DNA of 18,075 nt from Promethearchaeia archaeon (GCA_029856445.1 JAHQWY010000034.1:1-18075); one strand, 5' to 3'. Shown: positions 7,551 through 15,060, counted from the first letter of the stretch. A program made the numbers and translations. Notes: a model not told the origin generated them from the sequence alone.

Positions 7551-8831
7551 ATGAATGTAACGCAAATGTCATCTGAGTTTGAACAGAAATTGGAAAAATA
7601 TGCTGAGATAATCTTAAAAATTGGTTTAAATCTTCAGCCTAAACAGCGACTACTCATTGGAGGCCCCAGTTCTAGCTATGATGGTGTCTTTCTTGAGGCA
7701 GCTCCATTAGTACGGATAATTGCACAAAAAGCGTATCAAATGGGAGCTCGATTGGTTGATGTGGTATGGGGCGATGATCAATTGCGTTTGATTCGATTTA
7801 ACTATGGTCCTAAAAAATCACTTAAGGAATATCCAAAATGGAGGATAGATGCAAGACTTAATATTTCTCAAGCCGGAGATGCAAATCTTCACATCATAGA
7901 CTCAAATCCTGATTTATTGAAGGATGTAGATCTTGGTCTGATTGCTCGATTTCAACTTCATCTACATAAGCATCTCAAACCTGTATTAGATCTTGTTGGT
8001 CAATATGCTTTAAATTGGGTAATAGTACCAGCCCCAAGCCAGGCTTGGGCAGATAAAATTTTTCCAGATATCCCCCCAAATGAGCGAATTCAGAAATTAT
8101 GGGATATTATATTTAAAATATGCCGAATAGATCAAAAAGATCCTATTTCTGCTTGGCAAGAACATAGTGAAAACCTCCATAAGCGATGTATGTATTTAAA
8201 TAAAAAACAATATAAAACATTAAAATTAACTTCTCCAGAAACAGATCTAATAATTGGGTTGCCTAAGGACCATATTTGGCACGGAGGAAGTGTAAAAACC
8301 CTGGAGGGGATAGATTTTATACCAAACTTACCTACTGAAGAAATTTTTACGCTCCCACATAAAGATCGGGTTGACGGAATTGTTAAGACTACAAGACCAG
8401 TTTTCTATCAGGGACAGGTTGTTGATGAGTGTATTTTTGAGTTTTCTAATGGACGTATAATTAAGGCAGAAGCAAAAGTGGGTAATGAAATTATACTTAA
8501 AACGATAGATTTTGATGAAGGAGCTCGAAGGTTAGGAGAGGTTGCCTTAGTAGCTAATAGCTCGCCAATATCCCAAACAGGGAAGCTTTATTACAATATT
8601 TTAATCGATGAAAATGCTGCAAGTCATATTGCAATAGGTCAAGCTTATAGGAATTCATTAAAAGGTGGTGACACAATGACTGATGAAGAATTCATAGCAG
8701 CAGGAGGTAACGCTAGCCTTCTCCATATAGATTTTATGATTGGATCAGGAGAAATGGATGTTGATGGAATATTAGAGGATAATAATACAGAACCAGTAAT
8801 GCGAAATGGAGAATGGGCTTTTAAAATCTAA
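7551..8831 (+). CDS. M29 family metallo-aminopeptidase (AmpS/aminopeptidase T type)
   Basis: 426 aa, close to the usual length (about 410). Cytosolic enzyme that removes N-terminal amino acids using two metal ions. The N-terminal half has the LEKYAEIILKIGLNLQPKQRLLI opening (in part) and an Ala/Tyr helix typical of the family. The C-terminal half holds the active site: E263-E264 in NLPTEEIFTLP, E330 in RRLGEVAL, H359 in ENAASHIAIGQAY with Y366, and H392 and D394 in LLHIDFMIGSG. From memory of the Thermus enzyme, the metal ligands and the conserved Tyr sit at the same relative spacings, so it should be active. It stands alone with its own promoter; its stop is one base from the end of the convergent ABC transporter ATPase gene. 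ATG 7566 (codon 6) is an alternative start. Confidence 0.93.
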   Translation: MNVTQMSSEFEQKLEKYAEIILKIGLNLQPKQRLLIGGPSSSYDGVFLEAAPLVRIIAQKAYQMGARLVDVVWGDDQLRLIRFNYGPKKSLKEYPKWRIDARLNISQAGDANLHIIDSNPDLLKDVDLGLIARFQLHLHKHLKPVLDLVGQYALNWVIVPAPSQAWADKIFPDIPPNERIQKLWDIIFKICRIDQKDPISAWQEHSENLHKRCMYLNKKQYKTLKLTSPETDLIIGLPKDHIWHGGSVKTLEGIDFIPNLPTEEIFTLPHKDRVDGIVKTTRPVFYQGQVVDECIFEFSNGRIIKAEAKVGNEIILKTIDFDEGARRLGEVALVANSSPISQTGKLYYNILIDENAASHIAIGQAYRNSLKGGDTMTDEEFIAAGGNASLLHIDFMIGSGEMDVDGILEDNNTEPVMRNGEWAFKI

Positions 8832-8832
8832 T

Positions 8833-9552
8833 CTAATCTTCCCAGCAATCTAGGTCATATGTAGGCTGGTCACTTAATCGTCCATCCTTTATCCAAATAC
8901 TATCGCCGAGGGGATGTTTAGCAACTAAAGCAACAACTCTCGGATCGTGCGTGACAATGATTAGTGTTGTTCCTTTTTCAGCTAATTTAATTAAAGTCTC
9001 CACTATTGATTTTCCTGTTTCAGTATCTAAGTTTCCTGTTGGTTCATCAGCTAAAATCAATTTAGGATCATTCATTAATGCTCGAGCTATAGCTACTCTT
9101 TGAGATTCACCACCAGATAATTTACTTACTTTACTATTAGCTCTATCACCCAAACCAACAATCTCTAATATTTCTTGTGCCTTTTCTCGGTCTTTTTCTT
9201 TAATTCCATATGGTACTAAAGGGGTTAATACGTTTTCAATTACATTAAGATTAGGTAATAAATAGAAATTCTGGAATATAAATCCAATCTGAGTTTTACG
9301 ATAATTAGATAATTTTCTCTCAGGCAATCCTCCTATCTCTATATCATCCACCAAAACTTCTCCAGATGTTGGTTTATCCATTGCCCCAAGGATGTTTAAC
9401 AATGTACTTTTTCCGCTCCCAGAAGGTCCCATTACCGTTATAATCTTACCTTCTTCAATTTGTAGATCTATTTGATCCAATGCTTTAATTGTAGTTCTAT
9501 CTTCACCATAAATTTTACTTACATTCTTTAATGTTATAAATATATTAATCAC
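8833..9552 (-). CDS. ABC transporter ATP-binding protein (MacB/LolD type)
   Basis: 239 aa. Walker A G42-PSGSGKS-T50, Q-loop Q94, signature L145-SGGESQR, Walker B LILADEP with catalytic E170, D-loop GNLD176 and H-loop H202 are all intact, so it should hydrolyse ATP. The YRKTQIGFIFQNFYLLPNL region and compact length mark the MacB/LolD/FtsE clade that powers FtsX-fold permeases. It follows its permease by four bases in one operon. The assigned start is GTG 9552. AAGGAGAT (9567-9560), inside the end of the permease gene, is well placed for it. A second, stronger-looking motif GGGAGGTGAT (9557-9548) overlaps the GTG itself; no standard start lies at the right distance downstream of it. Confidence 0.95.
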   Translation of the reverse strand: MINIFITLKNVSKIYGEDRTTIKALDQIDLQIEEGKIITVMGPSGSGKSTLLNILGAMDKPTSGEVLVDDIEIGGLPERKLSNYRKTQIGFIFQNFYLLPNLNVIENVLTPLVPYGIKEKDREKAQEILEIVGLGDRANSKVSKLSGGESQRVAIARALMNDPKLILADEPTGNLDTETGKSIVETLIKLAEKGTTLIIVTHDPRVVALVAKHPLGDSIWIKDGRLSDQPTYDLDCWED

Positions 9553-9556
9553 CTCC

Positions 9557-10792
9557 CTAATCTCCTTTCAAGACCACGACAGGTCTTACTCTTGATGCCT
9601 TTATACCAGGGTATAATCCTCCGATTATACCTAAACCTAAAGCATAGGCTACCACTTCAATAATTCCTCGCCAAGTGATAATAGCCGACGCCCCACCGAA
9701 AGGTAACAAACCGCCACCCAAGATGTATATAAGCGTAGCACCAATACTTAGCCCTATGATTGCTCCTAAAATACCAAGTGTAAGAGATTCATAAATCACA
9801 TCCTTGAAGATATGTCGATTTTTCCAACCTGTTGCTTTTAAAATTGCAAATTCTTTCATACGGGACGATATTGACATTAACTGCGTTACAATTATAGCCA
9901 TCCCACCCGATAGAACAACAATAAAGCTTAATATTGATGTGAATGTGTTAAAAATTGCGAATGTATCTTCGATTTCCCTAAGAAAACTAGCCAGTGAAAA
10001 AGCTGTAACATATACAGGGGCATATCCATCTGCATCTGAATAGTCATTAATTTTTTCTACAAACTCATCTGTATCTTCATGCCCTTTAACATTAAATCTC
10101 AGTGAAATTAGGGTATATATATCACTTGTCTCACCAGCAATATCTAGTAGATTCCACGCTGTCTCCAAATCGGTGTATATATAATAATCCCTTGGAACAA
10201 ATGATGGAGCTCCGATATCTTCCTGCTCGTAAATACCTACGATAGTGAAAAGAGATGTTTTATTCCCGCTAAGATCTAGATTTATTGTTAGATTACTTCC
10301 TACTGTGACTGGAAAATCTGCAATATTCACTAAACGAGAATCTATTATTGTTTCATTTTTGTTAGGATCAAAGTTTCTACCTTCAATGATTTTTGTAGTA
10401 GGACCACCCCAATTTCCGTCTATTGTAGAGTTTAATCCCTTGAGTAAAAGGCGATCTCCAAAAGTACTTAAATTAGCCCAATATTCTGAAGTAAAATAAT
10501 CTGGTGCCTGAGTTTCAACATTATAACTTAATATACTATCCCCAACATCTGGAGTGTTTAGAAGATCTTGAGGAAGATTCAAGGGAAGATGACTATCAGA
10601 TCCTCCCCGTAATTTCTCTGTAACACTGACGACACCTAAAGTTTTATTAAGACTATCTTGAAATTGGGCACTAGTCCCCGCTGTAAATGCCCCAATTACA
10701 AAAACTAGCATTAATCCAAAGCCTACTCCAATAGCAGCAAGTATAGATATAAATTTTTTACGAAATGCGTTTTTAATACTAAACAGTAACAT
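9557..10792 (-). CDS. FtsX-fold ABC permease (MacB_PCD plus FtsX)
   Basis: 411 aa. One transmembrane helix at about 15-40 follows a basic N-terminus (SIKNAFRKKF). A large extracytoplasmic domain (about 41-275) has the MacB_PCD traits: an internal VVSVTE stretch, an IIEGRNFDPNKNETIIDSRL-like segment (in part) and an IVGIYEQ strand. Three more helices lie at about 278-305, 335-358 and 378-402. The cytoplasmic coupling loop reads MKEFAILKATGWKN, the hallmark of this family. It ends with PGIKASRVRPVVVLKGD. With the adjacent ATPase it forms a mechanotransmission-type transporter used for lipoprotein, lipid or peptide export or extraction. No membrane-fusion partner is next to it, as expected for a cell with one membrane. 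The substrate is not known. Start ATG at 10792; an A+T-rich TATA-like sequence near 10818 could give a leaderless message. Confidence 0.92.
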   Translation of the reverse strand: MLLFSIKNAFRKKFISILAAIGVGFGLMLVFVIGAFTAGTSAQFQDSLNKTLGVVSVTEKLRGGSDSHLPLNLPQDLLNTPDVGDSILSYNVETQAPDYFTSEYWANLSTFGDRLLLKGLNSTIDGNWGGPTTKIIEGRNFDPNKNETIIDSRLVNIADFPVTVGSNLTINLDLSGNKTSLFTIVGIYEQEDIGAPSFVPRDYYIYTDLETAWNLLDIAGETSDIYTLISLRFNVKGHEDTDEFVEKINDYSDADGYAPVYVTAFSLASFLREIEDTFAIFNTFTSILSFIVVLSGGMAIIVTQLMSISSRMKEFAILKATGWKNRHIFKDVIYESLTLGILGAIIGLSIGATLIYILGGGLLPFGGASAIITWRGIIEVVAYALGLGIIGGLYPGIKASRVRPVVVLKGD

Positions 10793-10926
10793 CGGTTTAA
10801 ATCAACAAAGTTTTATTTTAATAATTTACATTATTCTGGTTTAAGAGAATAACTTTAGGTTAAAAAGAATTTTCTCTTTAATTTATAGAATAATTAACTA
10901 AAAAGATTACACTTACAAAAGGAAAA

Positions 10927-11535
10927 TTAAGTTTTCGTCTTTATTCCAAAAACCCAATATTGATATTCACCACCCCTTTCTAACATTGCTTCAGAGATTA
11001 TTGAAAATCCTGCTTTTTTTATGAGATCAAGGGTAGTTTTATGTTTAAAATTACTCCAAAACATTGGAACTCCAAAAAAATTACTCATTCCTTCTGATTC
11101 CGAGATACCTGTGTTAATCAGTAATATACCTTCAGGTTTCAATACTTTAAAGAATTTTTTGAATATTTCAAAGTGATTTTCCTTAGGTACATGAAAAAGA
11201 GTATAGACACTTATTATTCCATCAAATGTGTTTTCATTAAATTCTAGCTTATTCATATCCATTTTAACAAATTCGGCAGTTGGTACATTCTTTCGAGCTA
11301 AATTCAACATAGTTTCAGATAGATCAATCCCAGTTACGGTGAATCCTTTATTCACTAAAAATTTAGCTGTAGGAATACCCCCACCACATCCTACATCTAA
11401 TACGTGTGCATCATTAGAGATGAGAGAAGCAAATCTCTCTAATTCTATATTAAATTTGTTTAAATTTCTATGACTATAATAATCTTCGGCGATCTTATTA
11501 TATCCTTGTTCTACTATTTTACTTATTTCATCCAT
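10927..11535 (-). CDS. Class I SAM-dependent methyltransferase
   Basis: 202 aa, soluble. Motif I V45-LDVGCGGG53 binds SAM; motif II G69-IDLSETML places the acidic D71 at the ribose; FVKMDMNKLEF is motif III-like; FDGIISVYTLFHVP is motif IV; and LKPEGILLINTG is motif V. The N-terminal YNKIAEDYYSHR segment is typical of the Methyltransf_11/25 group (small-molecule methylases of the UbiE type). The substrate cannot be read from sequence. The C-terminal sheet is short (GGEYQYWVFGI). It lies downstream of the Staygreen homologue, same strand, 111 bases away; co-transcription is possible but not shown. Confidence 0.9.
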   Translation of the reverse strand: MDEISKIVEQGYNKIAEDYYSHRNLNKFNIELERFASLISNDAHVLDVGCGGGIPTAKFLVNKGFTVTGIDLSETMLNLARKNVPTAEFVKMDMNKLEFNENTFDGIISVYTLFHVPKENHFEIFKKFFKVLKPEGILLINTGISESEGMSNFFGVPMFWSNFKHKTTLDLIKKAGFSIISEAMLERGGEYQYWVFGIKTKT

Positions 11536-11646
11536 ATTTCTATATAAAAAAAATAGATCTTAAGTAAGCAAGGATAATAATTTATTATTTAACCTAGCTT
11601 AAACAGCTATAAAATTTAATGCTATTGAGTGAAGAATTTATAATTA

Positions 11647-12111
11647 TTAAAAAGGGATTTCTTTAATTCGTCCAAAATATTCAATTTTATCATATTTCTT
11701 TCTATTTGACTCAAAATGAACAAAAATTTTAGCATTTTTGATTTCAGGCATCCTTTCAAATAGTTCCTTATCCCCATACCTAATTACTTCTAAAACGAGT
11801 GGCAAATGATGTCGAAAGATCCGATCTCTTAGTCCTGCCCAACCAAAACAAAAACCTCCACTAACATGCAAAAATAGATGTAGCTCATAATTTCCATTCT
11901 TTTTTTGCCACTCAGCTAATACTTCGTCTCTCATAAATCGTGTGTATAAACCTGATATTTGATCGTAATCATATTCAGTTCCTATTGTTAGGAACAGCTC
12001 TCCAGTGGAATCAGAATGAGTTAGTGTATATTTACGAGGTAGCTCTAATTTATCTATATCAATAGAGTCTTTATAAACAACATGTAATTTCTCAGGATTT
12101 AATTCTGACAT
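11647..12111 (-). CDS. Staygreen (SGR) family protein, Mg-dechelatase homologue
   Basis: 154 aa, the length of prokaryotic Staygreen proteins, with no transit or signal peptide. Conserved blocks match the family end to end: LPRKYTLTHSDSTGEL (about 24-39), LYTRFMRDEVLAEW (55-68), LHLFLHVSGG (about 76-85), IFRHHLPLVLEVIRYGD, and a final VHFESN block. In plants SGR removes Mg from chlorophyll a; bacterial homologues can do the same in the test tube. H32 and D34 in THSD and D62 in RDE match the residues I recall as essential in a bacterial homologue, so catalysis looks possible. This window shows no chlorophyll-pathway gene, so the physiological substrate here (another tetrapyrrole, or something unrelated) is open. 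Likely its own promoter, overlapped by a dyad at 12174-12199. Confidence 0.88.
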   Translation of the reverse strand: MSELNPEKLHVVYKDSIDIDKLELPRKYTLTHSDSTGELFLTIGTEYDYDQISGLYTRFMRDEVLAEWQKKNGNYELHLFLHVSGGFCFGWAGLRDRIFRHHLPLVLEVIRYGDKELFERMPEIKNAKIFVHFESNRKKYDKIEYFGRIKEIPF

Positions 12112-12173
12112 TATTATGATTAGTGTATTTTAAAAAGGCGTTTAAACCTTTTTGTTATGAATTATTAATATAG

Positions 12174-12199
12174 AAAATATTCTATATATGGAATATTTT
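12174..12199. promoter_or_regulatory. Perfect 9-bp inverted repeat over the Staygreen promoter
   Basis: Arms AAAATATTC (12174-12182) and GAATATTTT (12191-12199) are exact reverse complements separated by eight bases. On the minus strand the right arm forms part of a TATA-like TTTATAAAATATTCC, from which transcription of the Staygreen gene would begin near 12170. A dyad spanning TATA box and start site is the usual geometry of an archaeal repressor operator. It lies 80 bases past the end of the Rab-like gene, so a role in ending that transcript is an alternative. Confidence 0.45.
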
Positions 12200-12279
12200 A
12201 TAAACCGCTGAAATTGTATTTCAGAAATTAAGAGATATAAAAAATATTTGGATTTACCGATAGTATTTTATAATTTAAT

Positions 12280-12798
12280 TTATCTCGTTTTCTTTACAAT
12301 AAGCTGTGTAAGTTCAAGGAATGCTTTTTCAACATTTTCACCGGTTTTAGCAGAGGTTTCAATATAAATGCAGTCTTCATCTTTTGCATATTGTTCTAAT
12401 GCGTCCCTATCTATAATATGCCCAATTTCAGGTATTAAGTCCGATTTATTACCGATTATTACTTTAGGTATCCCATTTTTCATTATACTGCGCATTTCTG
12501 ATAGCCAAGTTTTCATACCTGAAAATGTCTTTTGTCTTGATAGATCAAATACTAGTAAAGCTCCCGATGCACCCTCATAAAAGCTTCGATGTAGAAATTT
12601 AAATCTTTCTTGACCACCAATATCCCAAATATGGAGCTTAATAGATTTTGAAGGTTCATATTCTACCATTTTTGTTAAAAAATCGACACCAATAGTCAAT
12701 TTATATTTCAAGGCAAATTCATTATGTACAAACCTGTTTAATAAGCTTGTTTTACCTACAGCACTAGGTCCAACAATTATAACTTTATGGGTCTCCAT
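12280..12798 (-). CDS. Rab/Ras-like small GTPase
   Basis: 172 aa, a complete minimal G domain. G1 is G10-PSAVGKTS18; switch I has T35 in LTIGVDF; G3 is W58-DIGGQE64 with the catalytic Gln63; G4 is N117-KSD120; G5 is E147-TSAK151. The TIGVDF and WD[IT]GGQERF motifs put it nearest the Rab/Ras group rather than Arf. The C-terminus ends LIVKKTR without cysteines, so it is not prenylated in the eukaryotic way; any membrane association must come from partners. Such GTPases are numerous in Asgard archaea and are proposed to act with Roadblock/longin proteins; a Roadblock protein is encoded at 16114-16515. It is divergent from the interrupted membrane-protein gene across 174 bases. Start ATG 12798. 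Confidence 0.95.
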   Translation of the reverse strand: METHKVIIVGPSAVGKTSLLNRFVHNEFALKYKLTIGVDFLTKMVEYEPSKSIKLHIWDIGGQERFKFLHRSFYEGASGALLVFDLSRQKTFSGMKTWLSEMRSIMKNGIPKVIIGNKSDLIPEIGHIIDRDALEQYAKDEDCIYIETSAKTGENVEKAFLELTQLIVKKTR

Positions 12799-12972
12799 TG
12801 TATTCTTCTATTATTTTTTTTCTTCTAATCTATAATCATTAATTATCTTTTTAAATTTAAGTTAAAGTGAAATTTATCAAAACTCTATTTAATCTATAAA
12901 TTATTAAAGAAAATTTATTATACGCTTAAAATTGTCTAAGAATAATAAAAAATAGTAAGAGAAAAGAATCCA

Positions 12973-13359
12973 ATGATAGAAAATATAGTAGCAATAATAG
13001 CAATAATTTTGTTCGGTATAATGATTGTATTTCAATTTTTACTCGTCTTAGGATTACCATTAGGGCACTTAGCTTATGGAGGGAAATATAAAGAATTACT
13101 AACCAATCTAAGAATAATGAGCATACTAGCTATTGGTATTTTTATGTTTGCTACAATAATTGTATTAGAACTAGTGGAATTTTTATAACTAATTAATAAT
13201 CAAACGTTTTCTTTGGTGGTAATTTGGATCTTAGCTATATATTTCACTATAGGTGTGTTGATGAATATGATGTCAAGTAGTAAATGGGAAAAACGAATTA
13301 TGACCCCTATTGCATTAAGTATTGCAGTCTGTTGTTATATTGTCGCGATCATTGCTTAA
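12973..13359 (+). pseudogene. Four-helix membrane protein interrupted by an in-frame TAA
   Basis: The first open part (12973-13185, 71 aa) gives two transmembrane helices joined by LGHLAYGGKYKELLTNLR. A TAA at 13186-13188 stops it. The same reading frame then continues without another stop to TAA 13357-13359, giving two more helices and the loop MNMMSSSKWEKRIMTPIAL. Together (about 128 residues) this is the full pattern of a common uncharacterised small four-helix family: a GHLAYGG-type motif after helix 1, and a MNxxSxSxxE motif before helix 4. The frame is unbroken apart from the one codon, so this is either a recent nonsense mutation, a sequencing error, or readthrough. The second half has TTG 13213 and GTG 13216 as possible starts but no ribosome binding site. 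No function is known for the family. Confidence 0.75.
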
Positions 13360-13798
13360 AGTATTAGTTCTTTATTTGGTAACATCGAGAGTTAGTTTAA
13401 AATTTTGATCAAAGTATAAAAATAAATTGAATTATTTACTTGGATTCTTTCTTTATATATATTGGAGGTTTAACCTGTCTAAACAGTTATTATTGTTGTT
13501 AAAATTCTATTTTTAATTTACCTCTTGAAAATAGTATTATAATCTTAGACATAAGGAAAAATTAATTTAAAATCTTGGAATACTTTAAATGTCCTTGTAG
13601 TTATTTTAATCGAGTCTTTCAGAACATTTTTTCCAAATCCAAGCGAACTAGAAAGTTTAGATGCGAGATAAATAATAACTATCTATGAATCTATATATAC
13701 TATGAATATATTTATATAGGTGTATTCATCTTATTTTAGTAGAAAAATTTCAAAAATATTAGAAAATGACTTAAATAAGCGGTAAGGAAGAAAATAGA
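13360..13798. other. 439-base interval before the zinc ribbon cluster
   Basis: No complete gene is recognised. A stop-bounded frame at 13555-13671 (+) reads as plausible protein ending SFRTFFPNPSELESLDAR but has no ATG, GTG or TTG, so it may be a relic or chance. Toward the right end are two imperfect 17-base direct copies (CTATGAATCTATATATA-like, beginning about 13684 and 13700) and an inverted repeat around a TATA-like core at 13702-13729. Confidence 0.35.
13702..13729. promoter_or_regulatory. Inverted repeat flanking a TATA-like core
   Basis: ATGAATA (13702-13708) and TATTCAT (13723-13729) are exact reverse complements with 14 bases between them that contain TTTATATAGG. This could be a promoter with an operator for the zinc ribbon gene at 13799, possibly controlled by the nearby PadR-type regulator. 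In A+T-rich DNA a seven-base dyad can arise by chance. Confidence 0.25.
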
Positions 13799-14029
13799 AT
13801 GGGAAGTAAAAAATTATTAAAAAAGAATGTAAGAATTGAAAAACCTCCGTCCGTAGGTGGTGGTGCTTTTACTTGCCAAGTGTGTGATAATGATACTTTT
13901 GATATTGAAATTGGAAAAATTGATAGTAAATGGGGAGTAACTGCTCTCAAAGTCGATCTCATAATCTGCACACAATGTAAATACACTCACTTATTTTACA
14001 AGGGACGTACCATTTGGGATTTTGATTAA
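13799..14029 (+). CDS. Small zinc ribbon protein
   Basis: 76 aa. Two CxxC knuckles, C26-QVC29 and C57-TQC60, sit 27 residues apart, enough to bind one zinc in a ribbon fold. Between them are strands with FDIEIGKI and ALKVDLIIC. The N-terminus is basic (GSKKLLKKNVRIEK) and is followed by the unusual PPSVGGGAF. The C-terminus ends in YKGRTIWDFD. Resembles small archaeal zinc-ribbon proteins of unknown role; nucleic-acid or protein binding is a guess. AAGGAAG at about 13785 is a reasonable ribosome binding site for ATG 13799. An oligo-T run follows at 14044-14052, so it may be transcribed apart from the next two zinc ribbon genes. Confidence 0.75.
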   Translation: MGSKKLLKKNVRIEKPPSVGGGAFTCQVCDNDTFDIEIGKIDSKWGVTALKVDLIICTQCKYTHLFYKGRTIWDFD

Positions 14030-14043
14030 ACATCCAAATTTTA

Positions 14044-14052
14044 TTTTTTTTT
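14044..14052 (+). terminator. T9 terminator after the zinc ribbon gene
   Basis: Nine consecutive T begin 15 bases past the stop codon at 14029, inside a longer T-rich stretch, fitting an archaeal intrinsic terminator. The same stretch is followed by A+T-rich DNA and AGGA before the next ATG. Confidence 0.35.
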
Positions 14053-14085
14053 AATCTTTAATTAAAAATTAATAGGAATTTAAAA

Positions 14086-14397
14086 ATGGAAAAAGAAAGA
14101 AGTCAAAATAATTTATCTCAATCGGATTTTAAATATTGCCCTTTTTGTGGGAATTCTGTAGAGATTTCTGCTAAATTTTGTTCAAATTGTGGCATTGATC
14201 TCGAAAAAAAAGATGAGAGGGATGTTAAGACCCCTATCAAAGAAAATTTTAAACCAACCGAGTCAGGAGAATTTAAAATCATCTCTAAAGACAAAGGATA
14301 TCGTATAATAAAGCCAGAAAACGATATGAATTACAGAATTCTTGATCCAAGATATAAGATTCTTGATTCAAGATATAAAATCCGGAATAAAGAATAA
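14086..14397 (+). CDS. Zinc ribbon protein with tyrosine-rich repeats
   Basis: 103 aa. A zinc ribbon (C18-PFC21 and C32-SNC35, with G22 and G36 after each knuckle) is followed by a charged linker (about 37-70) and a C-terminal repeat region in which Y-[RK]-[IV] recurs every 7-12 residues: GYRIIKP, NYRILDP, RYKILDS, RYKIRNKE. The last two units are a near-exact 21-base DNA duplication. The following gene has the same order, zinc ribbon then YRV/YKA repeats, but goes on into a PadR domain, so the two are paralogues and this one lacks the DNA-binding part. It could titrate or modulate the regulator. No enzymatic motif. AGGA before ATG 14086 supports the start. Confidence 0.75.
   Translation: MEKERSQNNLSQSDFKYCPFCGNSVEISAKFCSNCGIDLEKKDERDVKTPIKENFKPTESGEFKIISKDKGYRIIKPENDMNYRILDPRYKILDSRYKIRNKE
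14338..14379 (+). repeat. In-frame 21-base tandem duplication
   Basis: 14338-14358 and 14359-14379 match at 19 of 21 bases and encode ILDPRYK and ILDSRYK. The near-identity at DNA level, compared with more diverged neighbouring units, suggests recent slippage or duplication that lengthened the tyrosine repeat region by one unit. Confidence 0.85.
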
Positions 14398-14425
14398 TAA
14401 TAAGAATGATTTAGGAACTGAAATT

Positions 14426-15019
14426 ATGACGTTTCGGACCATGAAAAAATTTTGCGCATATTGTGGGAGCCCCCTGATGCCTTCAGCAAAATTTTGTTCG
14501 GAATGTGGCCTTTCTCTCGAAGGAGAAATCACTAAAAGGTCTATCCAAGAAAATCGCGAATTGATTGAACCGTGGGAGATCAAAAAATCTCAGAGAAAGT
14601 CGATTGATACAGATTATAGGGTAATAGGGCCTTCAAAAAAGGATACAGACTACAAAGCCCTTGATACAAGTTATAGGGTACAAAGAGAAGACCAGTTTTT
14701 ACGATGGGAAACTGAATATAAAAAGGGTTTTGCCAAACCGTTAATCCTGCTCATGCTTAAGGATCAAGATGATTATGCATATGCTTTGACTAAACGAATA
14801 AATGTAATCACGAGAGGTCACATAAATATTGCAACATCGAATATTTATCCTATCATTAAAAGCCTACGAGACTCCTCTCTTATTAAAGAAAAGAGATTAA
14901 AAGGGCAAAAGCGGGTGATGTATTCTCTTACAGACAAAGGTCACGAATTCTTAGTGCAAATCAAGACATCTGTGAAAGATTTTATGGAAATTTTTTTACA
15001 ACTCATAAATCGATATTAA
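14426..15019 (+). CDS. Zinc ribbon-PadR family transcriptional regulator
   Basis: 197 aa from ATG 14426, which has AGGA ten bases upstream; a longer frame from 14342 would overlap the preceding gene and is not favoured. The zinc ribbon (C10-AYC13, C24-SEC27) is followed by a linker with YRVIGPS, YKALDTS and YRVQRED repeats, then a PadR winged helix from about residue 100. Its features are the YKKGFAKPLILLML opening helix, the Y-A-Y-A-L-TKRI segment, TSNIYPIIKSLRDSSLI (recognition helix) and the wing KGQKRVMYSLTDKG. PadR proteins repress genes by binding as dimers to inverted repeats, often sensing small molecules. The fused ribbon could provide redox or metal sensing or a partner surface. It probably shares a transcript with the paralogous zinc ribbon gene 29 bases upstream. 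Confidence 0.9.
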   Translation: MTFRTMKKFCAYCGSPLMPSAKFCSECGLSLEGEITKRSIQENRELIEPWEIKKSQRKSIDTDYRVIGPSKKDTDYKALDTSYRVQREDQFLRWETEYKKGFAKPLILLMLKDQDDYAYALTKRINVITRGHINIATSNIYPIIKSLRDSSLIKEKRLKGQKRVMYSLTDKGHEFLVQIKTSVKDFMEIFLQLINRY

Positions 15020-15060
15020 AAAATATATAGCTTTCAATTTTCATAAATTGGTGGATGTTA

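Noticed and set aside
14342..14425. Longer start for the zinc ribbon-PadR protein at 14342
   Set aside because: It lies in another frame inside the 3' repeat of the preceding gene; the residues it adds are a frame-shifted reading of that repeat, while ATG 14426 has AGGA upstream and begins like the paralogue.
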